Assembly (NCBI RefSeq): GCF_006575665.1
Contig: NZ_CP041253.1
Coordinates: 3,447,001 to 3,511,000 of the forward strand
Reading direction: 5' to 3'
Length of the DNA stretch: 64,000 nt
Source: Echinicola soli
GTDB lineage: Bacteria > Bacteroidota > Bacteroidia > Cytophagales > Cyclobacteriaceae
Shown here in pieces: positions 63,871 through 64,000 of this stretch. Numbering within the stretch: position 1 is the first letter of the stretch; every line of letters starts with the position of its first letter. The notes under the pieces were generated by a model. The model did not search any database and had not been told where the DNA came from. It worked only from the letters and a program-made list of their open reading frames with translations. The position numbers and the translations under genes were made by a program.

Positions 63871-64000
63871 CTATAATTTAGCCAGATTCCACTTAAGTAC
63901 CAATGGTTGGGGAAAGAGAAAGTTCCTAAAGGCTGAAAAAAAGAAGCGCTTGCCTTTTCGTTCGAATTGCTCGCTTTGTTGTCTTTCTTGACGTGCCTTG
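63871..64000 (-). CDS. C-terminal end of an unidentified protein (partial)
   Basis: The minus strand has an open frame from the window edge to a TAG at 63871-63873, 42 codons, reading ERQQSEQFERKGKRFFFSAF and PQPLVLKWNLAKL at the end. The composition looks protein-like, but nothing in it identifies a family. It is a short fragment, so chance cannot be excluded. It ends 23 bp before the pirin start and might be the upstream gene of the same transcript. Confidence 0.4.
   Translation of the reverse strand, partial: KARQERQQSEQFERKGKRFFFSAFRNFLFPQPLVLKWNLAKL

Overview
The window reads as chromosomal DNA of a free-living, probably marine Bacteroidota, most likely of the Cytophagales/Cyclobacteriaceae type (an inference from gene content). 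It has two SusC/SusD pairs, FGly-type sulfatases, lipoproteins with classical lipoboxes, TonB-linked barrels with the Bacteroidota carboxypeptidase-regulatory-like N-domain, few Shine-Dalgarno sequences, and one full match to the Bacteroidota promoter TTTG-N19-TANNTTTG.

Layout. 1-5.3 kb: the 3' end of an S10 carboxypeptidase, gluQ, a NYN/OST-HTH RNA-biology protein, an M48 lipoprotein protease, a class-A-like serine hydrolase and a GNAT. 5.3-11.6 kb: an ECF41 sigma factor with its AhpD-like partner, then a second ECF sigma overlapping an anti-sigma/outer-membrane-barrel hybrid, and a cell-envelope cluster (CHRD lipoprotein, cytochrome-like lipoprotein, YceI, DUF5777). 11.6-24.9 kb: a glycan-utilisation region with a LacI-type regulator diverging from susC/susD, two sulfatases and a GxDLY-SGNH esterase. 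It is interrupted by about 2 kb of non-coding DNA that holds an anomalous tRNA-like RNA gene and a nest of repeats. 25-28 kb: an outer-membrane factor, an HlyD adaptor and a DUF3302 protein (efflux-like operon). 28.3-37.5 kb: a decayed bestrophin gene, a GT2 enzyme, a large PhoD-like phosphohydrolase and a second susC/susD pair. 37.5-64 kb is mostly housekeeping: tRNA-Arg(UCG), sucC, lolD, peroxiredoxins, a cation/proton antiporter, NAD salvage (pncB, pncA) with a linked DMT transporter, PhzF, an aminotransferase, an FAD reductase, a DUF1080/Gfo-Idh-MocA/DUF6807 sugar set, a split transketolase, bcp, an M23 peptidase, an FAH-family enzyme and a pirin.

The most unusual element is at 18.86-19.11 kb. 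It is a complete small transcription unit (consensus promoter, leader hairpin, terminator) whose product folds as a tRNA with Leu-like D-arm and canonical T-arm, an anticodon loop reading GUC (Asp), a possible 8-bp acceptor, a G at the discriminator position, and a variable arm of about 54 nt ending in a self-complementary loop. No protein gene overlaps it.

The non-coding DNA is rich in repeats: two arrays of a strict 20-bp unit about 8 kb apart, five tandem copies of a 277-293-bp unit, a 108-bp inverted-repeat element apparently inserted into another repeat, and several 100-190-bp dispersed families found in both orientations. Many apparent small ORFs lie in these repeats and are not believed to be genes.
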